A stretch of 8,325 nt of DNA from Clostridia bacterium (GCA_900754695.1 CAAEDU010000067.1:1-8325); one strand, 5' to 3'; shown: positions 1 through 6,753, numbered from the stretch's first letter. The notes: generated by a model from the sequence alone, not told the origin. Program-made: numbers and translations.

Positions 1-300
1 AGTAGGCACGGGCGTCGTGCGCGAGCGCCGAATTCCTCCGCCCGTGCCGGGTTCTCAGTGAGTACTGTTCGCCGCTCGATTATGTCAGTGCGGGACTCAA
101 ACTTTTTTCAAGAGGTGGATGGTAAGTCCCGCATTTTAGGAGGGGTGAAGCCCTTTCGGACACGGGGGAGGAAAGCCCGAAGGGAAGGAGGGGGAAATTC
201 TAGCTCACCCGCGAGACGGACAGCACATTCGGAGCGTCTCCGAGCACGACGAAGCCCCCATCAGAAGATGAGGGCTCTGACAAAGCAATTCGCGAAATAG
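1..300 (+). ncRNA. candidate structured RNA, family not recognised
   Basis: No convincing protein gene is present; frame 1 is open from the window edge to 300, but its product is Arg/Ser-rich and low in complexity. The DNA instead forms strong stems. Bases 5-14 pair perfectly with 39-48 (GGCACGGGCG with CGCCCGTGCC). Bases 89-97 pair with 125-133 (TGCGGGACT with AGTCCCGCA). Bases 151-159 pair with 177-184 with one bulge. Bases 213-218 pair with 235-240, competing with a 229-234/238-243 hairpin. Bases 253-262 pair with 267-276, nine of ten pairs, around an AGAA loop. On the + strand the unpaired parts are purine-rich (GGAAAG, GGGGGAAA, GACAAAG), as in folded RNAs, so + is the likelier strand. 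No terminator lies before the apgM end, and the 5' end may be outside the window. It could also be the tail of an unrecognised gene. The identity is unknown. Confidence 0.4.
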
Positions 301-305
301 CGCAC

Positions 306-1517
306 TCAGTCCAGGGAGAGGAATGTGCGCATCAGCGCCGCCGGCTCTTCATAATAGATCCCGCTCGCCGCCGCCGAACTCTCGTTGTACGGTCTCCCGT
401 CGCCGAGGGCACGTGTGGAGGAATAGAGAAGGAAGGGCACGGGCTCACGGGAGTGCGTGAGGATGGAGACGGGGGTGAAGTGATCGGGCATGACGAGGAC
501 GGCGAAATGCTCGCCGGAGGCGCGCAGGTGCTCGACTATCGGGCGCAGGACGCGCTTGTCCACGCATTCGATGGCTTGGATCTTGCCCTTGACGTCCCCC
601 TGATGCCCGCACTCGTCCGGGGCTTCGAGGTGCACGAAGACGAAGTCGCAGCCGTTGTCCAGAAGGTCGCACGCCGCCTTTGCCTTGCCCTCAAAATTGG
701 TGGAGAGAGTGCCCGTCGCGCCCTCGACGTCAACGCTCTTCATGCCCGCGCCTTTCGCGATGCCTTTGAGGAGGTCGACGGCGCTGACCATGCCGCCGCG
801 GATGCCGTATCTCTCCTCGAAGTTTTGCAGGGCGGGTCGGGTACCTTGTCCCCAAAACCAGATGCTGTTGGCGGGGTTTTGACCACTTAAAACCCTTTTT
901 CGGTTGACAGGGTGCTCCGAGAGCAGTTTGTTGGCACGCACGATGAGGTCGGTGAGTTCCGCCGCAAAGTCGCCCTTGGGGAGATATTCGCCGATGCGTT
1001 TGCCGCTGATGTCGTGAGGGGGCGTGAGCTGCATATCCGTGCTGCCGTGCGCGATGATGAGGCAATGGCGGTAGCTCACCCCGGGATAGAACGTGAACTT
1101 CTCCGAGCCCAGCTCGCGCTGCAAAAACTCCATGAGTTCCTTTGCCTCGGGGGTGGTGATCTCCCCGGCGGAATAGTCCTTCATGGTCTTTTCCGCAAAG
1201 TCCTCCTCGTCGCCGAGAGTGACGAGGTTGGTGCGGACGGCGACGTCGTCTGGCTTCATGTCGATACCGATGGAGAGCGCCTCCAACGGGGAACGACCCG
1301 TGTAGCACTTGGCGGCGTCATAGCCGAGCGCGCCGAGATTGGCGACGTCGCTGCCGGGCTTGAACCCGTCGGGGACGGTCTTTACAAGCCCCACTCTGCC
1401 CGTGACGGCGAGCTCGTTCATGCAAGGTTTGTCGGCGACTTCGAGCGGCGTCCTGCCGCCGAGCGCGGGGACGGGATAGTCCCCCATGCCGTCGCCCAAA
1501 ATGAGAGCGTATTTCAT
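306..1517 (-). CDS. apgM: cofactor-independent phosphoglycerate mutase, archaeal (ApgM) type
   Basis: This enzyme interconverts 3- and 2-phosphoglycerate in cytosolic glycolysis and gluconeogenesis, without 2,3-bisphosphoglycerate and with divalent metal ions. It belongs to the alkaline phosphatase superfamily. The 403-residue product has the family's usual length of about 400. It begins with the metal-binding LGDGMGDYP (D9), carries the nucleophile motif GSDVANLG (S56), and ends its catalytic domain with APDECGHQGD (D301, H305), MPDHFTP (D345, H346) and THSREPVPF (H355). The middle insert (about 110-260) includes the HG and PPHD segments seen in ApgM proteins. An in-frame GTG two codons upstream (1523) is less likely than ATG at 1517, because GAGG at 1523-1526 sits five bases before the ATG and ApgM proteins typically start MKY. 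It is monocistronic here and divergent from the GH127-like gene. No intrinsic terminator is visible after the stop. Confidence 0.93.
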   Translation of the reverse strand: MKYALILGDGMGDYPVPALGGRTPLEVADKPCMNELAVTGRVGLVKTVPDGFKPGSDVANLGALGYDAAKCYTGRSPLEALSIGIDMKPDDVAVRTNLVTLGDEEDFAEKTMKDYSAGEITTPEAKELMEFLQRELGSEKFTFYPGVSYRHCLIIAHGSTDMQLTPPHDISGKRIGEYLPKGDFAAELTDLIVRANKLLSEHPVNRKRVLSGQNPANSIWFWGQGTRPALQNFEERYGIRGGMVSAVDLLKGIAKGAGMKSVDVEGATGTLSTNFEGKAKAACDLLDNGCDFVFVHLEAPDECGHQGDVKGKIQAIECVDKRVLRPIVEHLRASGEHFAVLVMPDHFTPVSILTHSREPVPFLLYSSTRALGDGRPYNESSAAASGIYYEEPAALMRTFLSLD

Positions 1518-1522
1518 TTTCA

Positions 1523-1526
1523 CCTC
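1523..1526 (-). promoter_or_regulatory. ribosome binding site that sets the apgM start
   Basis: On the minus strand GAGG is followed by TGAAA and then ATG (1517-1515). The five-base spacing favours the ATG over the overlapping in-frame GTG at 1523-1521, which lies within the Shine-Dalgarno sequence itself. Confidence 0.6.
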
Positions 1527-1587
1527 GTTCCCGCGGCGGAGAGACCCTGCCTTCCCGTCGCGGAGCGTGTCTGTTTTCGTCCGATAT

Positions 1588-1617
1588 ATGTTAATTCCTG
1601 TGCCGCCCGTTTGTCAA
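1588..1617 (-). promoter_or_regulatory. sigma-A-type promoter of apgM
   Basis: On the minus strand there is a perfect -35 TTGACA (1617-1612), an 18-base spacer and a TAACAT -10 box (1593-1588, four of six matches). Transcription would start near 1581, giving an untranslated leader of about 60 bases before the ATG at 1517. Confidence 0.6.
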
Positions 1618-1645
1618 ATCGTTGCACGCGGTAGTTGTGAAAGGC

Positions 1646-1674
1646 TTGCAAAATAACATATTTTAGTGTAAAAC
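1646..1674 (+). promoter_or_regulatory. possible promoter of the GH127-like gene
   Basis: TTGCAA (1646-1651), a 17-base spacer and TAAAAC (1669-1674) lie in an AT-rich patch 37 bases before the ATG. A second reading, TTGTGA (1635-1640) with TATTTT 18 bases on, is about as good. The word ACATATTT occurs twice here (1656-1663 and 1673-1680). The boxes are weak; the AT-rich island and the position are the main support. Confidence 0.35.
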
Positions 1675-1698
1675 ATATTTGTGAGCGCGCATACGCGC

Positions 1699-1705
1699 AA
1701 AGGGG
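1699..1705 (+). promoter_or_regulatory. ribosome binding site that sets the 1711 start
   Basis: AAAGGGG with a five-base spacer to ATG 1711 is a near-ideal Shine-Dalgarno sequence. The alternative GTG at 1681 has no comparable site. The same AAAGGGGAA sequence precedes the membrane-protein gene that starts at 5359. Confidence 0.75.
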
Positions 1706-1710
1706 AACGC

Positions 1711-3630
1711 ATGGATACATCCGACCGCATGAACATCCTCCCCCCGGGGAACATCACCCCGGAGGGCTGGCTCCGCGACCAGATGACGCTGGTCAACGGG
1801 CTGCAAAAGCGCCTGGGCTCCGACCCGGCGCTTCTCGGCGAGGGAAAATGGACGGACGGCGAGGCATTCCCGAGGTATGTGCGCGGGCTGTGCCTGCTCG
1901 CGGGCGCCCTCGGCGAGAGCGGTCTCGCCGAAAAGGCGGAGAGCTTCATGACCGCGATCTTCGCAAGCGCGCAAGCGGGCGGAGACATCGGCGGCGCGGG
2001 CTGCTCTCTTTCCGCAAAGATAGAGGCAGTGAAAGCGCTCCTCGCCTACCACGAGCTCACGGGCGACGAGAAGTCCCTCTCCGTGCTCAGGAAGTTTTTC
2101 AAAAACCAGTTCAACACCCTCTCCGTCACGCCGATGTTCTACGACGCGCGTGCGCGCCTTCCGGAGGAGCTCCCCGCCATCGCCGCGGTCTGTGGCAAGG
2201 AGGATCCTCTTTGGCTCAAAGAGCTTGCGGCGAAACTTGCGACCATGTCCTGCAACTGGCAGCGCATCGCGGACAAATTCCCCTTCCGACGTCCGTTTGA
2301 GCGCACGATCTCGGCGCGCGCGGCGAAACATGTCATCTCCACCGTGCGCGAGCTCGAAGGTCTGCATGGCAAACAGCGGGCAAAAAAGTTCACCGTAGCG
2401 CACGCGGATGCGGAATGGAAAAAGCCCTCCCACCGCGTGGTGGTGGAGATGAACGGCGTCAACATCGCCAAAGCGGTGAAATACCCCTGCATATATGACG
2501 AGCTGTTCGGCTATGCCGGGCGCGAGACCCTCTCCCTCAGGCTTGCGGGCGCCCTCGAGCGCTATCACGGCAACGCGACGGGGATGTTCTCCTGCGCTCC
2601 CTACCTCGGGGGCGTCTCTCCCGCGCGCGGTATGGACGTCGAGAGCGCGGCGGAATTTGTGGAATCCCTCGTCACGGTGCTCGCGGCGACGGGCGAATGC
2701 GCCTGCGCGGACATCCTTGAGGAGATCGTCTACAACGTGATGGGCGCGGCGGGCACGGCGGATCTTTCCGCCGTTGCGGACACCGTCAAAACAAACCGCG
2801 TCTATGCCGACGAGGAAAGGAGCGCCCGCTATCCTTACGGCGACGCCTTTGTGAGCGGAGTCCCCTCCCGCGGAGCCATCGCTCTGCTCTCCGCCTATCC
2901 CCTCTTTCTCCGCTCGGTGTGCCTCACCCGCGAGAACGAGCTCAACTTCTTCTCCTACGCCCCATGCACCGTCCGCGTCAATACGGGCGGCGGGGAGCTG
3001 CGCATCAAACTCGACACGGGCTATCCCTTCCGCAACACCGTGGTCTTCCGCGTGGAAGATGCCCCCGGCGACGTCTCGCTCTCCATCAATTTCAGGGTGC
3101 CGAGACGGACATCCATGCAACTCGTCTCCGGCGGTCAGGTGGTCGCGACGGGGGAACACAACATCTCCGTCAGGTGCATCCTGCGCACGGGCAGCACCTT
3201 CATGCTGCGCATGAACATCCCCCTCACCCCCGCCCAAAACAGGGACGGCACGGTGAGCTTCTTCAAAGGCAGCCTGCTCATGGCGTCCTGCCCGGGGGAG
3301 GAACTCTCCCGCACCGCCGCGGGCGCAGTCACCGCGCACCCCGCGGGCAGATGGACGTTCGCCCCCGTGCTCGCAAAACGGATGCTCGGCGCAAGACCCG
3401 TCCTTGCGGAAAACGAGCGCACCGCCGTGGGCGAGCTCACCCGGACTCCGTACAGCCGCACATCTCCCCCCTTCACGCTCAAGATCGCCTGCCGCAACGC
3501 CGCGGACTGGGAGGACGACGGAGCCGCGCCTTACTCGCGCATCCGCTTCTCCGAAGAGGTCGCCGAACGCGATTTCGTGCCCTTCGGCTGCACTTCGACG
3601 GGCATATCGCACTTCCCCGTCTGCCATTGA
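1711..3630 (+). CDS. GH127/DUF1680-like protein, catalytic site apparently lost
   Basis: The 639-residue protein has the two-part layout of GH127 beta-L-arabinofuranosidases: a helical (alpha/alpha)6-barrel-like part to about residue 405 and a beta-sandwich part after it. Recognisable family segments are PEGWLRDQM (17-25), RYVRGLCLLAGALGE (55-69), GVNIAKAVKYP (249-259), GMFSCAPYLGGVSP (291-304), LNFFSYAP (411-418), SLSINFRVPRR (456-466) and DFVPFGCTSTGI (621-632). Known GH127 enzymes use an E-x-C segment plus a Cys-Cys motif for zinc and the nucleophile, and a Glu as acid/base. By my alignment from memory these are DVE (309-311), PSRG (385-388, no Cys) and P297, and the HGVN histidine is N248. 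There is no signal peptide, so it is cytosolic. AAAGGGG (1699-1705) lies five bases before this ATG and outweighs the in-frame GTG at 1681. Family membership is fairly sure; activity is doubtful. Confidence 0.75.
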   Translation: MDTSDRMNILPPGNITPEGWLRDQMTLVNGLQKRLGSDPALLGEGKWTDGEAFPRYVRGLCLLAGALGESGLAEKAESFMTAIFASAQAGGDIGGAGCSLSAKIEAVKALLAYHELTGDEKSLSVLRKFFKNQFNTLSVTPMFYDARARLPEELPAIAAVCGKEDPLWLKELAAKLATMSCNWQRIADKFPFRRPFERTISARAAKHVISTVRELEGLHGKQRAKKFTVAHADAEWKKPSHRVVVEMNGVNIAKAVKYPCIYDELFGYAGRETLSLRLAGALERYHGNATGMFSCAPYLGGVSPARGMDVESAAEFVESLVTVLAATGECACADILEEIVYNVMGAAGTADLSAVADTVKTNRVYADEERSARYPYGDAFVSGVPSRGAIALLSAYPLFLRSVCLTRENELNFFSYAPCTVRVNTGGGELRIKLDTGYPFRNTVVFRVEDAPGDVSLSINFRVPRRTSMQLVSGGQVVATGEHNISVRCILRTGSTFMLRMNIPLTPAQNRDGTVSFFKGSLLMASCPGEELSRTAAGAVTAHPAGRWTFAPVLAKRMLGARPVLAENERTAVGELTRTPYSRTSPPFTLKIACRNAADWEDDGAAPYSRIRFSEEVAERDFVPFGCTSTGISHFPVCH

Positions 3631-3678
3631 CGGCGGTGCCGCGGCAAACCCCGCGCATAGATACCGTTGCATATCGCC

Positions 3679-3707
3679 TTGACAGGCGGAGATAAAAGTA
3701 TTACACT
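3679..3707 (+). promoter_or_regulatory. sigma-A-type promoter of the PH-domain gene
   Basis: A perfect TTGACA (3679-3684) is followed by a 17-base spacer and TACACT (3702-3707), placing the transcription start near 3714, just before the ATG at 3727. The -10 box overlaps an imperfect dyad, TTACACTTGTGTTAA (3701-3715), which could be an operator. No intrinsic terminator separates it from the GH127-like gene 50 bases upstream, so read-through is also possible. Confidence 0.6.
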
Positions 3708-3726
3708 TGTGTTAAACGGGTGAGGT

Positions 3727-4296
3727 ATGAGAAAACTCGAGCGCACTTATTCCGGCACAGAACGCATCATCGCGCGCGCACGCTTTTCGGCGTGGGCGTT
3801 TCTCAGAGAGCTCTTCATCGCCGCCGTCCTCGGAGGCGCCATCGCGGCACTCTGGATCTTTGCCGACGACATCGAGGGCGCGCTGGACCCCAACTTCGGC
3901 GGCAGCGCACGCTTCCTTACCCCCGAAAACCTCAAATGGGCGATGGTCGGCGCAGGCGGCTTCGTCATCCTGCTCACCGTGCTGCACGCCCTCTCCATCT
4001 ATATGCAGGAGATCATCGTCACGGAGGATAAGTTCCTCTATCGCTCCGGCGTGGGCAGCACCGTCAACGTCATGCTCCCCCTGAGCGAGATCAGGTATAT
4101 CGACGTCAGACAGAACATCGTCCAGCTCATCCTCGGCTACGGGCAGATCAAGATCATCACCGACGGCGAGGAGCCCTTCGTCATCAAAAACCTCGTCCGC
4201 CCCGAACGCTTCGCAAGACGTATCATGCGCCAATGCAGCGACGTGCGCGAAAATATCCGCCCCCGCCTGCAACTCGTCCCCGCGCGTAAGCATTGA
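3727..4296 (+). CDS. small membrane protein with bacterial PH domain (bPH2, YdbS/YdbT-like)
   Basis: The 189-residue protein has two predicted membrane helices, about 25-46 and 70-93, joined by a short polar loop. They are followed by a cytosolic domain (about 95-170) with the bacterial PH pattern ITVTxxRLxYRxG...LxLSxIxxIDVRQ...LGYG, here EIIVTEDKFLYRSGVG (95-110), LPLSEIRYIDVRQN (117-130) and ILGYGQIKIIT (135-145). A basic tail ends the protein. Family members (DUF304) are membrane-anchored proteins of mostly unknown role, some linked to stress or envelope functions; no enzymatic activity is implied. It has its own promoter and is followed by a strong terminator, so it can be transcribed alone. 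The ribosome binding site is cramped (GGGTGAGG ends one base before the ATG), but no better start exists before the first helix. Confidence 0.82.
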   Translation: MRKLERTYSGTERIIARARFSAWAFLRELFIAAVLGGAIAALWIFADDIEGALDPNFGGSARFLTPENLKWAMVGAGGFVILLTVLHALSIYMQEIIVTEDKFLYRSGVGSTVNVMLPLSEIRYIDVRQNIVQLILGYGQIKIITDGEEPFVIKNLVRPERFARRIMRQCSDVRENIRPRLQLVPARKH

Positions 4297-4314
4297 ACAA
4301 CCACTCACAATTAC

Positions 4315-4345
4315 AAAACGGAGCCGTCACACGGCTCCGTTTTTT
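4315..4345 (+). terminator. intrinsic terminator after the PH-domain gene
   Basis: ACGGAGCCGT (4318-4327) and ACGGCTCCGT (4331-4340) form a perfect 10-bp stem with a three-base loop, followed by TTTTTT (4340-4345). An AAAA run precedes the stem, so it could also work in reverse on transcripts of the convergent minus-strand operon. Confidence 0.92.
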
Positions 4346-4355
4346 ATTCTTTGTC

Positions 4356-4402
4356 TGTGGGGAATTCCCCCACACCCCCTTGCGAGGGTGTTACACCCTC
4401 GC
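4356..4402. repeat. two GC-rich inverted repeats
   Basis: TGTGGGG (4356-4362) pairs with the CCCC-CACA segment (4367-4374, one extra C) around AATT. Bases 4382-4391 (GCGAGGGTGT) are complementary to 4393-4402 with a single central base. Neither is followed by a T-run, so they are not typical terminators. Confidence 0.7.
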
Positions 4403-4409
4403 GCTCCCG

Positions 4410-4482
4410 TACTTTATAATAATAAGTGCGCCGAGTGTTGCGAGCGAAGCCGCAGCACTCGGCGCGATATTATATAAAAGTA
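4410..4482. repeat. long hairpin between convergent genes
   Basis: Bases 4428-4442 pair with 4451-4465 as a 15-bp stem (14 Watson-Crick pairs and one G-T) around the loop AGCGAAGC. AT-rich flanks (4410-4424 and 4468-4482) extend the symmetry imperfectly, starting TACTTT and ending AAAGTA. No T-run follows on either strand. It may be an interspersed palindromic element or an mRNA 3'-end stabiliser. Confidence 0.75.
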
Positions 4483-4483
4483 T

Positions 4484-4570
4484 GGGGTCGAGGGGCATAA
4501 TGCCCCTCGCGGGGTCAAGGGGCGGAGCCCATTGAACATCCCCGCCGGGGTGCAGGGGCAGCGCCCCTGC
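4484..4570. repeat. three tandem GGGGTNNAGGGGC hairpin units
   Basis: The 13-base word GGGGTNNAGGGGC occurs at 4484-4496, 4511-4523 and 4547-4559. Each copy runs into its own complement: a hairpin spanning 4489-4509, one spanning 4516-4534 with one mismatch, and one at 4552-4570 (GCAGGGGC, loop AGC, GCCCCTGC). A small CCCC-GCC-GGGG hairpin lies at 4540-4550. The last hairpin abuts the stop codon of the minus-strand gene ending at 4571. No T-run follows. Confidence 0.75.
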
Positions 4571-5359
4571 TCATTCCTCATCCGTGGAGGACTTATTTTT
4601 TATCTTCTCGGCGGCGCGGGCGGCGATGGCGCGCATCTTATCCTTTTCCATTTTGAACCTTTCGGTCTTAGGCTCCTCTTTTTCCTCCTCACGGGGCGCG
4701 TCCTCTTCGGTTTTCTGTTCGCCCTCCTTGGTGACCTCGGTGCCGTAGAGCTTGCTCATGACGGCGCTCTTGGTCTTATGCTCCTTGACGACGCCGTTGA
4801 CGTAGGTCTGCACCTTGACGGTATACTTTTTGCCTATGCGCTTTGCGATGATGCCGAGGACGAAGAGCCAGATCTTGAGGGTGAGCTGGATGGCGGCGAC
4901 GAGCATATTCGCGCCCAGGACGATCCACTCGAGGAGCCCGGTGCCTCTCCCATCCACGACGCCGACCATGGAGATGGCGGTGGCGATGAGAAAGACTATG
5001 TTGGTGAAGATCTTGAACATCCCGAAGAGCTTCTTGAACGTCTTGATCTTTTTCTTGCCCGCCTTGGCGTCCCCCGCGAAGCTCACCACGAGCACGGCGA
5101 AGATGACGACATACACGCCGAGCAGCCCCGCCATGATGTAGGAGTACGGCGCAAGGATCCACTTCCCCGAGATGAGCACCGCACCCGAAACGATGGCATA
5201 GAGCATACTGATGACGGTCCACGCAAAGCTCGCCTTCGCGAGGCGCGACTGCTTGCGCTCCTGCTTCACCGTCTCCTTCGCCGCGGCGAGTTCCTCCTCG
5301 GTGGGAGGGGCTTGCGGCGCGACCGCCGCGGGATCGATGTCATAGCTCTGTTTTTTCAT
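4571..5359 (-). CDS. four-helix membrane protein of unknown function
   Basis: I do not recognise the family of this 262-residue protein. The N-terminus (1-42) is hydrophilic, with a Pro/Ala patch and an EEEL...KQERKQ charged stretch. Four hydrophobic segments follow at about 44-64, 68-95, 112-135 and 141-172, with a Lys-rich cytosolic loop (99-111, GKKKIKTFKK) between the second and third. The C-terminal 90 residues are cytosolic by the positive-inside rule and very rich in Glu and Lys from about 210, likely disordered or coiled. There is no signal peptide and no catalytic motif. AAAGGGG lies five bases before the ATG. It starts 42 bases after the acyltransferase gene with no terminator or clear promoter between, so the two are probably co-transcribed. 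The gap holds only a 5-bp hairpin (5385-5400). Confidence 0.8.
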   Translation of the reverse strand: MKKQSYDIDPAAVAPQAPPTEEELAAAKETVKQERKQSRLAKASFAWTVISMLYAIVSGAVLISGKWILAPYSYIMAGLLGVYVVIFAVLVVSFAGDAKAGKKKIKTFKKLFGMFKIFTNIVFLIATAISMVGVVDGRGTGLLEWIVLGANMLVAAIQLTLKIWLFVLGIIAKRIGKKYTVKVQTYVNGVVKEHKTKSAVMSKLYGTEVTKEGEQKTEEDAPREEEKEEPKTERFKMEKDKMRAIAARAAEKIKNKSSTDEE

Positions 5360-5401
5360 AACTTCCCCTTTATCGCATTGTTTTGGCGTGATGAAACGCC
5401 G

Positions 5402-6685
5402 TTATGCGCATTTTATCACTTCGTCGACGTTTTTGAGCAGGACATCGAAGAAGTCGTTCACGATCTTCTCGTCGCGCTCGTTGCCCGTGATGGCGATGGA
5501 GAAAGTCACCTCGCCTTCAAAGGTGGTGAGCGCAAGCTGCATATACGGCTTGCCCTTCACGGCGCCGGTGTAGAACCCGTCGTAGGGCGCGGCGTCGCCG
5601 AGGGCGTATTCCGCGGGTTTGATGGAGCCGATGTTGGACATCCCGATGAGCGGGTTGTCATAGCCCAGACGGATGGCGATCTCGCTCACGCAATGCGGGA
5701 GCACGGTGTAGGCAAGGTGCAGGAGCGGGAGGGAATAGAGCCCGAGGAACCTGTCCTGCTTGTTCGCCTTCATCGCGTCTGCGACGATGGCCAGCGTCTC
5801 GCGCATATCCTTGCCCACGCCGTTCACGGCGACGGTCATGAACCCGGTGTGGTTGGTGAGTCCCGTCTCGGCGCCGCCCTCTTTCATGTGACGGCGGAGG
5901 TCCACCATACAGGGCACGGTGAGGGTCTCCCCTTCCTTGAACACTCCGATGTCGAAGAGGGAGCGGATGTAGACGGCGAGCACCAGGTCGTTGACGGTGA
6001 AGCCGAACTTCTTGCCAGCAGCCCTCGCCTGAGCGAACTTCTCGCGGGAGAGCTTGCGTTTGATGATGCGGTTGACGTCCTCCGCGCTCCTCGGCGTGAG
6101 GGGGAAGGTGTGCTTGCTCTTCACCTCGCTGATGTTGCGGTAGAGGGACTTCGCGTGCTTTTTGTCCTCTTCGGAGAGCCCGGAATAGACAGCGTCGTAG
6201 GCACGCGTCCCCTCCTTTATGGTGAGGTCGGTCTCGCCGCGCTGCAATTTGGTGTAGTTTTTCGCGAGCTGAGTGACGAAATATTTGAGGTCGCCGCCGT
6301 CAAAGCACATATGGTTGACCACGAACGCGAGCGCGCTCTTTTCCCCGGAGCGGAAGAGACCGATGCGGATCTGCATATTGCTCTTTATGGGGATGCGCTG
6401 CTCGACAAACGCCATCACGGAGCGCTCGAGGTCGTCCGTCTCGGTGACGGAGAAGGCGTCTTCCACCTTCCACTCCTGCTCCACCCAATAGGGTTTGACG
6501 AAATTGTTGTGATAGCGCGAATGCAGCACGGGAACGCGGGAGATCTGGAACTCCGCCGCGCGGCGGATGAGCGCCTCGTCGACGGGCGCGTCGTAATAGA
6601 GCACGCAGTGCATCATCCTGTCGTAGTAGTTGCGGAACAGATATTGCATCTTGTCCCACATCTCCGCCTTGAAGACCTTTTTCAT
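5402..6685 (-). CDS. stand-alone condensation-domain-like acyltransferase (COG4908 type)
   Basis: The 427-residue protein has the length and motif order of a single condensation-type (CoA-dependent acyltransferase fold) domain. The active-site motif HHxxxDG appears as NHMCFDGG (124-131), keeping the catalytic His125 and Asp129 but replacing the first His with Asn. Further family landmarks are FTVNDLVLAVY (229-239), CMVDLRRHM (259-267) and SNIGSI (350-355) in the latch/DFGWG-like region. Relatives are uncharacterised NRPS-condensation-like proteins, alcohol acetyltransferases and PapA-type or wax-ester acyltransferases, which move an acyl group to an alcohol or amine. No adenylation or carrier domain is present here, so the donor may be an acyl-CoA or a carrier encoded elsewhere. 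AAAGGA lies eight bases before the ATG. It has its own promoter and leads an operon with the four-helix protein. The substrate is unknown. Confidence 0.8.
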   Translation of the reverse strand: MKKVFKAEMWDKMQYLFRNYYDRMMHCVLYYDAPVDEALIRRAAEFQISRVPVLHSRYHNNFVKPYWVEQEWKVEDAFSVTETDDLERSVMAFVEQRIPIKSNMQIRIGLFRSGEKSALAFVVNHMCFDGGDLKYFVTQLAKNYTKLQRGETDLTIKEGTRAYDAVYSGLSEEDKKHAKSLYRNISEVKSKHTFPLTPRSAEDVNRIIKRKLSREKFAQARAAGKKFGFTVNDLVLAVYIRSLFDIGVFKEGETLTVPCMVDLRRHMKEGGAETGLTNHTGFMTVAVNGVGKDMRETLAIVADAMKANKQDRFLGLYSLPLLHLAYTVLPHCVSEIAIRLGYDNPLIGMSNIGSIKPAEYALGDAAPYDGFYTGAVKGKPYMQLALTTFEGEVTFSIAITGNERDEKIVNDFFDVLLKNVDEVIKCA

Positions 6686-6724
6686 GGGATATGTCCTTTC
6701 GTGTACTCCCCTTATCTGACACTC

Positions 6725-6753
6725 ATTATAACGCGCATCTCTCCTTCGCGCAA
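6725..6753 (-). promoter_or_regulatory. promoter of the acyltransferase operon
   Basis: On the minus strand a perfect TATAAT -10 box (6730-6725) lies 17 bases after TTGCGC (6753-6748, a weak -35 with three matches). The start would be near 6718, about 32 bases before the ATG at 6685. It sits directly after the hydrolase terminator, so the operon is expressed independently. Confidence 0.65.

Noticed and set aside
109..132. TCAAGAGGTGGATGG, recalling the SAM-I riboswitch or T-box conserved sequences.
   Set aside because: The following SAM-I core (GATGAAAC, GGCAACC) and the T-box GGGTGGNACCGCG are not present, and no target gene in the same direction follows.
168..178. GAGGAAAGCCC, resembling RNase P RNA conserved region I.
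   Set aside because: The universally bulged U is replaced by C, and the matching 3' region (ACAGAAnCCnGCUUA) is absent in the remaining sequence; the span is also too short for a complete rnpB.
58..300. An 80-codon + strand frame starting with GTG.
   Set aside because: It lacks a ribosome binding site, is Arg/Ser-rich, and coincides with strong base-paired stems; the frame is also open back to the window edge, so the GTG has no special standing.
1663..3672. A 669-codon open frame on the minus strand opposite the GH127-like gene.
   Set aside because: The product is Arg/Glu/Ala/His-rich without recognisable motifs, while the + strand frame matches a known family and has a strong ribosome binding site.
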